A program made the translations under genes and the position numbers. From Lysobacter sp. KIS68-7 (GTDB lineage Bacteria; Pseudomonadota; Gammaproteobacteria; Xanthomonadales; Xanthomonadaceae): DNA of 64,000 nt. The DNA lies in assembly GCF_021284745.1 (NCBI RefSeq), contig NZ_CP089925.1:1487001-1551000 (forward strand), written 5' to 3'. The notes under the pieces were generated by a model. That model made no database searches. It saw only the letters and a program-made list of their open reading frames with translations, and was not told where the DNA came from. This document shows positions 8,730-17,433 of the stretch, one piece after another (position 1 is the stretch's first letter; each line of letters opens with the position of its first letter).

Positions 8730-9341
8730 TCAGTCGATGGCGGTCGCGGTGCGGTCCGCGTGCTTTTCCGCCATGCGCCGGTCGATCGTATCCAGCGCCA
8801 CGTCGCTCGCGGTCTTGAGGACGGTGAAGAAGATCATCGCCGCCACGCCCGGCATCGCCGAACCGATGATGATCGCCAGGTGCATCGGCACCACGCGCAG
8901 GTAGGGCGTGAACATCATCGCGCCGAGGTTCGGTTTGCCGCGCAGGTCGGCGGCGTGCTGCACCTCGTAGGTTTGCCGCTGCGAGAGCACGAACGACGCA
9001 CCGCACGCGACGAGGATCAACAGGTCCCAGCGCGCATGCAGCGGATGTTCCGCGCACAGGAAGCCGAAGTAGAACAGGTGGAACAGGCCGTAGTGCAGCG
9101 CGAAGAAATTCGCGGTCGAGCGCTTGCCGTCGTCGTTCTCCGGCACGGGCTGGTCGTTGGAGGTGAAGCCTTCGGTGCTGAAGTTGCGCAGGCCCAGCAT
9201 GCGCTGGCGCGCGTACCAGCCGATCACCACGCTCTGGATCCAGTACGGCCACAGCATCCAACCCGGCGGCCACTGCAGCGCGATCGCTGCGATCAGCGTC
9301 GCTGCATTGGAGAGGAGCAGGTGGCGCGTCGAAGGATTCAC
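8730..9341 (-). CDS. Multi-pass membrane protein (DUF6498-like)
   Basis: This predicted integral membrane protein of 203 residues has about five hydrophobic helices. The conserved-looking pattern [17 protein letters not shown] near the N-terminus and [17 protein letters not shown] in the middle resemble DUF6498. The function is unknown. The GTG start at 9341 overlaps the stop of the macro-domain gene (GTGA), which implies translational coupling. It converges on fba across a shared terminator. Confidence 0.7.
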   Translation of the reverse strand: MNPSTRHLLLSNAATLIAAIALQWPPGWMLWPYWIQSVVIGWYARQRMLGLRNFSTEGFTSNDQPVPENDDGKRSTANFFALHYGLFHLFYFGFLCAEHPLHARWDLLILVACGASFVLSQRQTYEVQHAADLRGKPNLGAMMFTPYLRVVPMHLAIIIGSAMPGVAAMIFFTVLKTASDVALDTIDRRMAEKHADRTATAID

Positions 9342-9862
9342 AGCACGAGCATCGCACGGTAGCGGCTGGCCATCGCGCCATCGAAACAACAGAAGACGAC
9401 CTTGCCGGGGCGCGTCTTGGACCACGCGCGCACGGTGCGCACGGCGATCGGGACGGCCAGCTCGATCGGATACCCGAACACGCCACAACTGATGGCGGGG
9501 AAGGCGACCGACGCCACGCTGTGCGAGGCGGCCAGGGTCAACGCATTCCGATAGCAGGCCTCCAGCAGCTCCGGCTCCCCCTGGCGTCCGCCGTGCCAGA
9601 CCGGCCCGACGGTGTGGATCACGAAGCGCGCCTTCAGGTCGTAGCCGCCGGTGATGCGGGCCTCGCCGGTCGGGCAGCGGACTCCGGGCGAGGTCTCGGG
9701 CAGCGCGCGGCAGGCCTCCAGCAACCGCGGCCCCGCCGCGCGATGGATGGCTCCATCGACGCCGCCCCCGCCCAGCAGGGCGCCGTTGGCCGCATTGACG
9801 ATCGCGTCCACCGGCAGTGAGGTGATGTCGCCTTCGATGACCTCGATCTTCACGACTGCCAT
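9338..9862 (-). CDS. Macro-domain protein, O-acetyl-ADP-ribose deacetylase type
   Basis: The 174 residues are a single macro domain of the MacroD/YmdB class. [20 protein letters not shown] is the ADP-ribose binding loop with the catalytic Asn and Asp region. [11 protein letters not shown] and [10 protein letters not shown] follow, and ISCGVFGYP is the second ligand loop. Such enzymes deacetylate O-acetyl-ADP-ribose and can remove mono-ADP-ribose from proteins. The start at 9862 ([13 protein letters not shown]) matches the domain start. The longer frame to 9925 adds nothing family-like. It is coupled to the downstream membrane protein. Confidence 0.88.
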   Translation of the reverse strand: MAVVKIEVIEGDITSLPVDAIVNAANGALLGGGGVDGAIHRAAGPRLLEACRALPETSPGVRCPTGEARITGGYDLKARFVIHTVGPVWHGGRQGEPELLEACYRNALTLAASHSVASVAFPAISCGVFGYPIELAVPIAVRTVRAWSKTRPGKVVFCCFDGAMASRYRAMLVL

Positions 9863-9960
9863 CCCAAAGCCCGCGATCCAAACGCTTTCCCGCCCGCCGC
9901 ATTCATCGGGGGCGCGTGAAAACATGGTGAAATTGCCTCGTCCATTCCGCTCAGCCGTCC

Positions 9961-10500
9961 ATGAAAGCCCGTATTTCCCTCGGCAACGTCGACCGCCTGC
10001 AGAAGAAAGTCGACGCCGCTGCCCGCCTGCATCGCCTCGGTCTCGTTCTCTTCGTCCTCGCCTGCACCTGCGTGACGCTGCCGCACGCGGGCCTGCCTGC
10101 GTGGATCCCGCTCGCCGGTCTCGGCGCGACGATCCTCGGCTTCGCCATCAAGGCCGCGGCGACGATGAAGGAAATCCGCATCGCCGATGCGCTGCGCACC
10201 GTGATGGGCCTGCCCTATCGCCATGGTTTCCGCGCGCACGGGCTCGACCACAACGCGTGGTCGGCGATCCGCTCCTACATCCTCGTGTCGGTCGCGCTCA
10301 CCGTGGCCGCCGCGCTCGCGCCGAGCATGCTCGCGCAGACCGGCGAAACGGCGCTCGCGAACCTCACCGTCGCCATCAGCATGGCCGCGCTCGCGATCCA
10401 GTCCTTCGACAATCCGCGTCGCATGCGCAATCGCATCATGGCCATCTGCCATGGCCGCATGGACCCGCACGCCAACGACGGCCAGACCCTCGTCGCCTGA
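9961..10500 (+). CDS. Hypothetical membrane protein
   Basis: This 179-residue protein has four predicted membrane helices in two pairs, about residues 25-45, 48-65, 102-122 and 130-148. The loop between the pairs carries charged residues and [14 protein letters not shown] do not recognise the family. It diverges from the macro-domain gene with about 100 bp between starts and converges on cysK. Confidence 0.6.
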   Translation: MKARISLGNVDRLQKKVDAAARLHRLGLVLFVLACTCVTLPHAGLPAWIPLAGLGATILGFAIKAAATMKEIRIADALRTVMGLPYRHGFRAHGLDHNAWSAIRSYILVSVALTVAAALAPSMLAQTGETALANLTVAISMAALAIQSFDNPRRMRNRIMAICHGRMDPHANDGQTLVA

Positions 10501-10505
10501 CCGTC

Positions 10506-10529
10506 GGCGGGCTCTGCTCAGAGCCCGCC
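10506..10529. terminator. Hairpin between convergent genes at the cysK 3' end
   Basis: A perfect 11-bp inverted repeat, GGCGGGCTCTG (10506-10516) and CAGAGCCCGCC (10519-10529), lies at the meeting point of the membrane-protein gene and cysK, and covers the cysK stop. There is no T tract on either side. It could be a bidirectional terminator or transcript-end stabiliser. Confidence 0.5.
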
Positions 10530-11471
10530 CAGCCAATCGTCGTCCGAGCCTTCGTTGACGCCTTCGAAGAGGATCGTCGAGAAGTAGCGCTCGCCCGTGT
10601 CGGGCAGCATCGCCAGGATCACGTCGCCTTCCTTCGCGTTCTTCGCGACTTCCAGCGCGCCGGCCACCGTGCCGCCTGCGGAAAGGCCCACGAAAATGCC
10701 TTCTTCGGTCGCGAGCCTGCGCGCGGTGTCGCGTGCGGCGATCTCGTCGATCTTCAGCAGCGTGCCCGCGACATCGCGATTGAGCACTTCGGGGATGAAG
10801 TCGGGCGTCCAGCCCTGGATCTTGTGCGGAACGAATTCCGCACCCTGCAGCAGCGCCGCGCCCGCGGGCTCGCACGTGGTGATCTTCACTTCCGGACGCG
10901 CGACACGCAGCACTTCGCCCACGCCGGTGAGCGTGCCGCCGGTGCCCCAACCGGTGACGAAATGATCGAGGCGATCGCCTGCGAAGTCGCGCAGGATTTC
11001 CGCCGCGGTCGTCTGCCGGTGATAGGCCGGGTTGGCCGGGTTGGTGAACTGGCGCGCGAGGAACCAACCGTGCTCCTTCGCCAGTTCCTCCGCGCGACGC
11101 ACCATGCCGCTGCCGCGTTCGGCCGCGGGCGTCAGGATCACTTTCGCGCCGTAGGCACGCATCAGCTTGCGGCGTTCGATGGAGAAGGTTTCCGCCATCG
11201 TCGCGACGAATTTGTAACCGCGCGCGGCACACACCATGGCAAGCGCGACACCGGTGTTGCCTGACGTGGCTTCGACCACCGTATCGCCGGGCTTCAACAA
11301 GCCCTTCTGTTCCGCGTCGAGGATGATGGCGATCGCGAGGCGATCCTTCACCGAACCGCCGGGATTGAAGGACTCGACCTTCGCGTACATCGTCACGTGC
11401 TTCGGGGCGATGCGATGCAGGCGGACGACGGGCGTGCCGCCGATGGTGTCGAGGATGCTGTCGTAGCGCAT
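10518..11471 (-). CDS. cysK: Cysteine synthase (O-acetylserine sulfhydrylase)
   Basis: This 317-residue PLP enzyme makes cysteine from O-acetylserine and sulfide. PGGSVKDR carries the PLP Lys, EATSGNTGVALA binds the substrate carboxylate, GWGTGGTLTGVG holds the PLP phosphate, and GLSAGG lies near the C-terminus. The length suits CysK/CysM. The usual CysK loop QGIGAGFIP reads QGWTPDFIP, so CysK versus CysM cannot be settled by eye. A CGGAGAG ribosome-binding site precedes the ATG. The gene diverges from the RND efflux operon. Confidence 0.9.
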   Translation of the reverse strand: MRYDSILDTIGGTPVVRLHRIAPKHVTMYAKVESFNPGGSVKDRLAIAIILDAEQKGLLKPGDTVVEATSGNTGVALAMVCAARGYKFVATMAETFSIERRKLMRAYGAKVILTPAAERGSGMVRRAEELAKEHGWFLARQFTNPANPAYHRQTTAAEILRDFAGDRLDHFVTGWGTGGTLTGVGEVLRVARPEVKITTCEPAGAALLQGAEFVPHKIQGWTPDFIPEVLNRDVAGTLLKIDEIAARDTARRLATEEGIFVGLSAGGTVAGALEVAKNAKEGDVILAMLPDTGERYFSTILFEGVNEGSDDDWLGGL

Positions 11472-11543
11472 GTGCGGACTCTCCGGGGGAATGGACAGGA
11501 GAACGGAGCGACGAGCCTGCGGAGGCCGCGGCCCCCGCCAGCG

Positions 11544-11569
11544 CCAATGTCATTGGTCATGGCGACCAA
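11544..11569. promoter_or_regulatory. Overlapping palindromes between cysK and the RND operon
   Basis: Two perfect inverted repeats overlap here: CCAAT-GTC-ATTGG (11544-11556) and TTGGTC-ATGGC-GACCAA (11553-11569). They lie mid-way between the divergent starts of cysK and the efflux adaptor, which is where a shared operator would be expected. The binding protein is unknown. Confidence 0.45.
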
Positions 11570-11635
11570 CGTCAACCGGGGCGCCTGCGGGGGCGTTCCG
11601 TGCAGGTGGTAACCGAACCCTCGCGCCGGACGGCC

Positions 11636-11641
11636 TAGAAT
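11636..11641 (+). promoter_or_regulatory. Candidate -10 box for the RND operon, possibly leaderless
   Basis: TAGAAT, one change from consensus, ends only 6 bp before the ATG of the efflux adaptor gene. Transcription would then begin at or next to the start codon, giving a leaderless mRNA. No ribosome-binding site is visible upstream, which fits, but no clear -35 box is seen. Confidence 0.4.
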
Positions 11642-11647
11642 CCACGC

Positions 11648-12760
11648 ATGACGTATTTCCCCCGCTCCCAGCCTCTCAAGGCCCTCCTCACCGTCCTCGC
11701 GCTCGGCGCCGGCATCGCCGGCTGCAGCCGCGACCAAGCTGCCGCTTCCAACCGCGGCAAGGACGCTTCCAACGCACCCGTCGTGGTGACCACCACGGTG
11801 CTGTCGCCCAAGACCTTCGCCGACTCGATCGTCGCCATCGGCACCGCGCACGCACGCGACTCGATCACCGTCACCGCGAAGGTGAGCGAGATCGTGCAGG
11901 CGGTGCACTTCGACAGCGGCGATGAAGTCGCCAAGGGCCAGGTGCTCGTCACGCTGAGCGGGCAGCAACAGCAGGCCGCGCTCGTGCAGGCCGAAGCCGC
12001 GTCGAACGAAGCGCAGCAGATGTACAAGCGCCAGGAAGAACTCGCGCGGCAGCAACTGATCGCCAGCTCGCAGCTCGACACGCAACGCGCCACGCGCGAC
12101 CAGACGCAGGCGCAGGTGAACCAGGTGCGCGCGCAGCTGGCCGATCGTTTGATCCGTGCGCCCTTCGGCGGCGTGATGGGCATCCGCCAGATCAGCCCCG
12201 GCACGCTGATCACGCCGGGCACGGCGATCGCCACGCTCGACGATCTCTCGCACATGTACGTCGACTTCCCCGTGCCCGAAGGCATGCTCGCGCAACTCGC
12301 GAACGGCCAGCACGTCGCCGGCCGGACCGCGGCGTATCCGGACAAGCGCCTGGTCGGCACCGTCGCCACGGTGGATGCGCGCGTGGATCCCAACACGCGC
12401 TCGGTCACCGTGCGCGCCGACTTCCCGAATCCCGACCACAAGCTGCGCCCCGGCATGCTGGTCAACGTCGAACTGCAGCAGGCGCAGCGCACCGCGTTGC
12501 TGCTGCCCGAGATCGCGGTGGTGCAGGTCGGCGATCGCACGTTCGTGTATCGCGTGAAGCCCGACGGCAGCGTCGAACAGATCGACGTGCAGGTCGGCAC
12601 GCGCACCGATGGGCAGGCCGAAATCCTCAAGGGCGTGAGTGCGGGCGACCGCATCGTCGTGGACGGCACCGGCAAGTTGCGTCCGGGCCAGAAGATCGCC
12701 GACGCGGGCAAGCCCAGCGCGGGCCAGGATACGGCCGCCGCTCCGGTCGCGAAGGACTGA
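11648..12760 (+). CDS. RND efflux periplasmic adaptor (membrane fusion protein) lipoprotein
   Basis: The 370-residue protein has a lipoprotein signal with lipobox GIAGC (Cys near residue 27), so it is probably anchored to the inner membrane. It shows the usual adaptor order: beta-barrel start (VVVTTTVLSPKTF), lipoyl half (VHFDSGDEVAKGQVLVTL), a Gln-rich alpha hairpin (about residues 105-160), the second lipoyl half (IRAPFGGVMGIRQISPG), and beta-barrel and membrane-proximal domains. It links an HAE-1 type pump to an outer-membrane channel, which is not encoded nearby. The pump gene begins one base after its stop. Confidence 0.9.
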   Translation: MTYFPRSQPLKALLTVLALGAGIAGCSRDQAAASNRGKDASNAPVVVTTTVLSPKTFADSIVAIGTAHARDSITVTAKVSEIVQAVHFDSGDEVAKGQVLVTLSGQQQQAALVQAEAASNEAQQMYKRQEELARQQLIASSQLDTQRATRDQTQAQVNQVRAQLADRLIRAPFGGVMGIRQISPGTLITPGTAIATLDDLSHMYVDFPVPEGMLAQLANGQHVAGRTAAYPDKRLVGTVATVDARVDPNTRSVTVRADFPNPDHKLRPGMLVNVELQQAQRTALLLPEIAVVQVGDRTFVYRVKPDGSVEQIDVQVGTRTDGQAEILKGVSAGDRIVVDGTGKLRPGQKIADAGKPSAGQDTAAAPVAKD

Positions 12761-12761
12761 C

Positions 12762-15700
12762 ATGCGCCTGTCGGATCTGTCCATCCAGCGCCCGGTCTTC
12801 GCGACCGTCCTCAGCCTGCTTCTCATCGTGCTCGGCATCATGGCGTTCACCCGCCTGACGCTGCGCGAGCTGCCTGCCATCGACCCGCCGGTCGTTTCGG
12901 TGGAAGTGAACTACACCGGCGCGTCGGCGCAAGTGGTCGAAACGCGCATCACGCAGGTGCTCGAAGACGCCTTGTCGGGCATCGAAGGCGTGGAGACGAT
13001 CCAGTCCAACAGCGTCAACGGGCGCTCGTCGGTCACCATCGAGTTCACCCTGTCGCGCGACATCGAAGGCGCGGCCAACGACGTGCGCGGCGCCGTGGCG
13101 CGCGTGGCCAACCGCCTGCCGGAGGAAGCCGACCCGCCGCAGATCAGCAAGGTGGAAAGCGATTCGGATCCGATCATCTGGCTCAACATGAGCTCGACGG
13201 GGATGGATTCGCTGCAGCTCTCCGACTATGCCGAGCGCTATGTCACCGACCGCTTGTCGAGCATCGACGGCGTAGCGGCGGTGCGCATCGGCGGCCAGCA
13301 GCGCTATGCGATGCGCATCTGGCTGGATCGCGATGCGCTCGCGGCGCGCGCGATGACGGTCGACGATGTCGAGAACGCCTTGCGCGCCGAGAACGTGGAG
13401 CTGCCCGCCGGCCGCATCGAATCGGCCGAACGCGACTTCACGCTGCGCGTGGCGCGTGAGTACCAGACGCCCGAACAGTTCGCGCAGGTGCCGCTGGGCA
13501 AGGGCCCGGATGGCTACGTCGTGCGCCTTGGCGACGTAGCGAAGGTGGAACTCGCGTCCGCCGAACGCCGCGCGTACTACCACTCCAACGGCGAGAACAA
13601 CATCGGCCTGGGCGTGGCGAAGACCTCGACGGCGAACGCGCTGGACGTTGCGCGCGCCGTGCGCGAGGAAGCCGACCGCATCCGTCCCTCGCTGCCCGCG
13701 GGCACGAAGATCTTCGTCGCCTTCGACACCACCACCTTCATCGACGCCGCCGTCGAGCGCGTGTACCACACGCTGATCGAAGCGATCGTGCTGGTGCTCA
13801 TCGTGATCTGGATGTTCCTCGGCAGCGTCCGCGCCGCGCTCATCCCCGCGGTGACGGTGCCGGTGTGCCTCATCGCCGCGTTCCTGCCGCTGTACCTGTT
13901 CGGGTATTCGATCAACCTGCTGACGTTGTTGGCGTTGGTCTTGTGTATCGGCCTGGTGGTCGATGACGCGATCGTGGTGCTGGAGAACATCCAGCGTCGC
14001 GCGGACCTCGGCGAACCCAAGCTCGTCGCCGCCGCGCGCGGCACGCGCCAGGTGGCCTTCGCGGTGATCGCGACCACGGCCGTGCTCGTCGCCGTGTTCC
14101 TGCCGATCGGCTTCATGCAGGGCAACACCGGCCGCCTGTTCCGCGAGTTGTCGGTCGCGCTCGCCGGCGCCGTTGCGTTGTCGGCCTTCGTCGCGCTGAC
14201 GCTCACGCCGATGCTCTCGTCCAAGCTCGTGCGTCCGCATTCGGAAGACAAGGGCAACCCGGTCCATCGCTTCGTGAACAAGCGGCTGGATGCGATCACC
14301 ACGCGCTACAAGCGCTTCCTCGAACGCACCGTGGATCGCCCGCTGATGTTCGGCGCGGTGATGCTGGTGGCACTCGGCGCGAGCTTCCTGCTGTTCAAGT
14401 TCGTCCCCTCCGAACTCGCACCGCCGGAAGACCGCGGCAACTTCCAGGTCAGCCTCACCGGCCCGGAAGGCGCGGGCTACGACTACACCGTGCAGCAGGT
14501 GCAGCAGGCCGAGAAGATCATCGCGCCGGAAATCGGCCATGGCCCGATCGAACGCGCCAACGCGCGCGTGCCCGGCGGCTTCGGCGCGAGCGAGGAAATG
14601 CACACCGCGCGCTTCAGCGTGTTCCTGAAGGATTGGACGGAGCGCAAGGAAAACACCGGTGACGTGGCGCAGGAGCTGAAGAAGAAGCTCGACGTGATGC
14701 CCGGCATGAAGGTCTCCACGCAGGTCAGCGGTGGCCTGGTGCGCACGCGCGGGCAGCCGGTGCAGATCGTGATCGGCGGCCCCGACTACGCGGAACTCGC
14801 CAAGTGGCGCGACCGCCTGCTCGAACGCATCGAAACCAACCCGGGCCTCGTCGGCGCCGACAGCGACTACAAGGAAACGCGTCCGCAGATGCGCGTGCAG
14901 ATCGACCGCCAGCGCGCCGCCGACCTCGGCGTGAGCGTGGAAGCGATCGGCCATGCGCTGGAAACGATGATGGGCTCGCGCAAGGTCACCACGTTCGTGC
15001 GCGGCGGCGAGGAATACGACGTGGTCGTGCAGTCCACGAAGTCCGGCCGCGCCACGCCCGCCGACCTCTCCGCCATCCAGGTGCGCGGCCGCGACAACGC
15101 ACTGATCCCGCTCTCCAACCTTGTCACCCTGCAGGACGTGGCCGAAGCCGGCAGCCTCAACCGCTTCAACCGCCTGCGCGCGATCACGATCAGCATGGGC
15201 CTCGCGCCCGGCTACCGCATGGGCGACGCGATCACCTGGCTCAACAAGACCGTCGCCGAAGAACTGCCCGAGCAGGCGCAGATCGACTGGAAGGGCGAAT
15301 CGCGCGAATACCAGCAGGCCGGCGGCGCCGTGCTGCTGACCTTCGCACTCGCCTTGCTCGTCGTGTACCTCGTGCTCGCCGCGCAGTTCGAAAGCTTCAT
15401 CCATCCGTTCGTGATCATGCTGACGGTGCCGTTGGGCGTGCTCGGTGCGTTGATCGGCTTGTGGATCACGGGCGGCACGCTGAACCTCTTCAGCCAGATC
15501 GGCATCGTGATGCTGGTGGGCCTGGCGGCGAAGAACGGCATCCTGATCGTCGAATTCGCGAACCAGTTGCGCGACGAAGGCCGCACCGTGCACCAGGCCA
15601 TCGTCGAATCCGCCGGCGTGCGCTTGCGCCCGATCCTGATGACCTCGATTGCCACGATGGTGGGCGCCGTGCCGCTGGTGCTCGCCGGCGGCCCCGGCTC

Positions 15701-15896
15701 CGCGAGCCGCGCGACGATCGGTGTCGTGGTGATCTTCGGCGTGGGCTTCTCGACGTTCCTTTCGTTGTTCGTCGTCCCCGCGTTCTACGCGTTGCTCGCC
15801 CCCTACACGCGCTCGCCGGAAGCGGTGGCGCATGAGTTGAAGGAACTGGAAGCCACCGTGCGCCCGGCCGGTGATCACGTGGGAGACCACGCGTGA
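12762..15896 (+). CDS. RND multidrug efflux permease, HAE-1 family
   Basis: This 1044-residue inner-membrane pump is driven by protons. The N-terminal helix after IQRPVFATVL, two large periplasmic loops (about residues 40-335 and 560-865) and two six-helix bundles give the standard 12-TM RND layout. The paired Asp of helix 4 are in GLVVDDAIVVLENIQR, and a matching Lys region is in GLAAKNGILIVEFANQ. Substrates cannot be inferred. It is co-transcribed with the adaptor upstream. Its stop overlaps the GTG start of the methyltransferase downstream (GTGA). Confidence 0.95.
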   Translation: MRLSDLSIQRPVFATVLSLLLIVLGIMAFTRLTLRELPAIDPPVVSVEVNYTGASAQVVETRITQVLEDALSGIEGVETIQSNSVNGRSSVTIEFTLSRDIEGAANDVRGAVARVANRLPEEADPPQISKVESDSDPIIWLNMSSTGMDSLQLSDYAERYVTDRLSSIDGVAAVRIGGQQRYAMRIWLDRDALAARAMTVDDVENALRAENVELPAGRIESAERDFTLRVAREYQTPEQFAQVPLGKGPDGYVVRLGDVAKVELASAERRAYYHSNGENNIGLGVAKTSTANALDVARAVREEADRIRPSLPAGTKIFVAFDTTTFIDAAVERVYHTLIEAIVLVLIVIWMFLGSVRAALIPAVTVPVCLIAAFLPLYLFGYSINLLTLLALVLCIGLVVDDAIVVLENIQRRADLGEPKLVAAARGTRQVAFAVIATTAVLVAVFLPIGFMQGNTGRLFRELSVALAGAVALSAFVALTLTPMLSSKLVRPHSEDKGNPVHRFVNKRLDAITTRYKRFLERTVDRPLMFGAVMLVALGASFLLFKFVPSELAPPEDRGNFQVSLTGPEGAGYDYTVQQVQQAEKIIAPEIGHGPIERANARVPGGFGASEEMHTARFSVFLKDWTERKENTGDVAQELKKKLDVMPGMKVSTQVSGGLVRTRGQPVQIVIGGPDYAELAKWRDRLLERIETNPGLVGADSDYKETRPQMRVQIDRQRAADLGVSVEAIGHALETMMGSRKVTTFVRGGEEYDVVVQSTKSGRATPADLSAIQVRGRDNALIPLSNLVTLQDVAEAGSLNRFNRLRAITISMGLAPGYRMGDAITWLNKTVAEELPEQAQIDWKGESREYQQAGGAVLLTFALALLVVYLVLAAQFESFIHPFVIMLTVPLGVLGALIGLWITGGTLNLFSQIGIVMLVGLAAKNGILIVEFANQLRDEGRTVHQAIVESAGVRLRPILMTSIATMVGAVPLVLAGGPGSASRATIGVVVIFGVGFSTFLSLFVVPAFYALLAPYTRSPEAVAHELKELEATVRPAGDHVGDHA

Positions 15897-16840
15897 GCGA
15901 ACGCGACTCGCCTTGGTCGAAGGGCCCGCGCAAGCCACCTGCGCGGACGCCTGATGCGCCGAGGCGTGACACGCGTGCGCCCGACGCGCGGCGGCCGGAT
16001 ACACGCACGCACGAGGCGAAGCCGCACCACCACAAACCCTCGCGCCAACCATCCCCGCGCGACATCGCCACGCAAGACCACCAGCACGTGCGCGAACATC
16101 GCGAAACCGAGCTGCGCCTGTATGGCGTCAATGCGGTGAAGGCCGCGTTCCATCGCCGCCCTGATGCGCTGCGCAAGCTATACCTGGTGAACGACCGCAT
16201 TCCGCAACTGCAACCGATGCTGCGCTGGTGCGTCGCGCATCGCATCGGCTATCGCGTGGTGGAGGACGAAGCGGATCTCCAGCGCCTTGCCGCGAGCACG
16301 CATCACGAAGGCGTGGTTGCGGACTTCGCGCGCGAACAACAGGACACACTGACGCATTGGCTGCAGCACCTGCACGAAGGCCCCGCGTGCCTGTTGTGGC
16401 TGGACGGCGTGGGCAACCCGCACAACATCGGCGCGATCCTGCGCTCGGCCGCGCACTTCGGCGTGCGCGCGATTTTGTTGCCGAAGCATTCGCAGATTGC
16501 GTTGTCGGGTGCAGCGGCGCGCGTGGCGGAGGGCGGCGCGGAAGCCGTCCCGTTCGTACGCCTCGGCCGAGATGACAACGCGATTGCGCAATTGCGCGGA
16601 GCGGGGTTCCAGCTTGCGGCGACGGTCGTGCGCGATGGAACGCCGTTGTTCAAAGCGCAGCTTCCGCCGCGCCTGGTCTACGTACTGGGTGCAGAAGGCG
16701 AGGGGATGTCGCCCGATCTTGCCGCCGCGTGCGATCAACGCGTCTCTATTCCCGGCAGCGGCAAAGTGGAAAGTCTAAACGTCGCAGCCGCGACGGCAGT
16801 GCTACTTGCAGAGTGGGCGCGCGCGAATCAGGGATTTTGA
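15893..16840 (+). CDS. TrmH-family (SPOUT) RNA 2'-O-methyltransferase with basic tail
   Basis: The 315 residues begin with a disordered, Arg/His/Pro-rich tail (about 1-70). A substrate-binding domain (about 75-150) follows, then a SpoU fold with all three motifs: LDGVGNPHNIGAILRSAAHFG, VLGAEGEGM and IPGSGKVESLNVAAATAVLL. Such enzymes methylate a ribose 2'-hydroxyl in tRNA or rRNA using S-adenosylmethionine; the target nucleotide is not clear. The GTG start overlaps the RND pump stop, so it appears translationally coupled to an unrelated efflux operon. Confidence 0.88.
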   Translation: MSERDSPWSKGPRKPPARTPDAPRRDTRAPDARRPDTRTHEAKPHHHKPSRQPSPRDIATQDHQHVREHRETELRLYGVNAVKAAFHRRPDALRKLYLVNDRIPQLQPMLRWCVAHRIGYRVVEDEADLQRLAASTHHEGVVADFAREQQDTLTHWLQHLHEGPACLLWLDGVGNPHNIGAILRSAAHFGVRAILLPKHSQIALSGAAARVAEGGAEAVPFVRLGRDDNAIAQLRGAGFQLAATVVRDGTPLFKAQLPPRLVYVLGAEGEGMSPDLAAACDQRVSIPGSGKVESLNVAAATAVLLAEWARANQGF

Positions 16841-16843
16841 GCT

Positions 16844-17149
16844 TTGCCCCAGATCACTGAAGAAGCCAAGGAAACGCGCCGCTTCATCCTGCGGACGAAT
16901 ATCTGGGGGTGTTCAGCCCTGATGGCTGTAGCGGCCTTTGTCCCGATCTACGTGCTGATCCACCATGGATTTGCGTACGGCGACATCCATGATCGAGCTG
17001 GGCACGTCATCGTGCGAGTTCGACAAATCTATGCCGCCTTGGCCTTCTGTCTTTTCATGTTTGCAATCGGCGGCCTTCTCATCAGCTGGTCGCTTTGGAC
17101 GCTTCGAAAAGATCGCGAGGCCGCCGATCAAGGGGTAGTAGAGAGATGA
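16844..17149 (+). CDS. Small two-helix membrane protein
   Basis: This 101-residue protein has two predicted membrane helices (about residues 22-45 and 66-88) and charged ends. A TTG at 16844, one codon after an in-frame stop, is the earliest possible start. The internal ATG at 16921 would remove the charged N-terminus. No family was recognised. Base composition is clearly less GC-rich than the neighbours. Its stop overlaps the next start (ATGA). Confidence 0.55.
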   Translation: MPQITEEAKETRRFILRTNIWGCSALMAVAAFVPIYVLIHHGFAYGDIHDRAGHVIVRVRQIYAALAFCLFMFAIGGLLISWSLWTLRKDREAADQGVVER

Positions 17150-17433
17150 GCGTGAAGCGCGCGCTCTTGAGCCTGTCATTGGGCGTTGGGACTTGCCTCG
17201 CAATTTCCTGGCTGAGCTATCTGCCTTTCAGTGCCGCAAGGGATGCGGTCAATGACGCGCTGGCGATGCCGGGAGCAGTGATTGCCTCCGTCATCTGGCC
17301 GGAAGGCATTCACACGGGAAACGGTGCGCCAGGATGGGCCATCGCCGCTGTACTCGCCAACGTCGTGGTCTACGCATTGGCGTGGTACCTGATCCTTCGC
17401 ATTAGCCAGTCACGCGGAGGAGGGCGGACTTGA
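17146..17433 (+). CDS. Small two-helix membrane protein
   Basis: This 95-residue protein has a hydrophobic N-terminal helix (about residues 5-27) and a second helix (about 62-86), separated by AMPGAVIASVIWPEGIHTG. It starts with ATG overlapping the upstream stop and ends overlapping the next start (TTGA). GAGAG just upstream is a usable ribosome-binding site. The function is unknown. It is part of a lower-GC three-gene unit. Confidence 0.6.
   Translation: MSVKRALLSLSLGVGTCLAISWLSYLPFSAARDAVNDALAMPGAVIASVIWPEGIHTGNGAPGWAIAAVLANVVVYALAWYLILRISQSRGGGRT

Noticed and set aside
12627-16052. A 1,141-codon minus-strand open frame opposite the RND permease
   Set aside because: It is a low-complexity His/Arg/Asp-rich translation fully shadowing a clear efflux pump gene.
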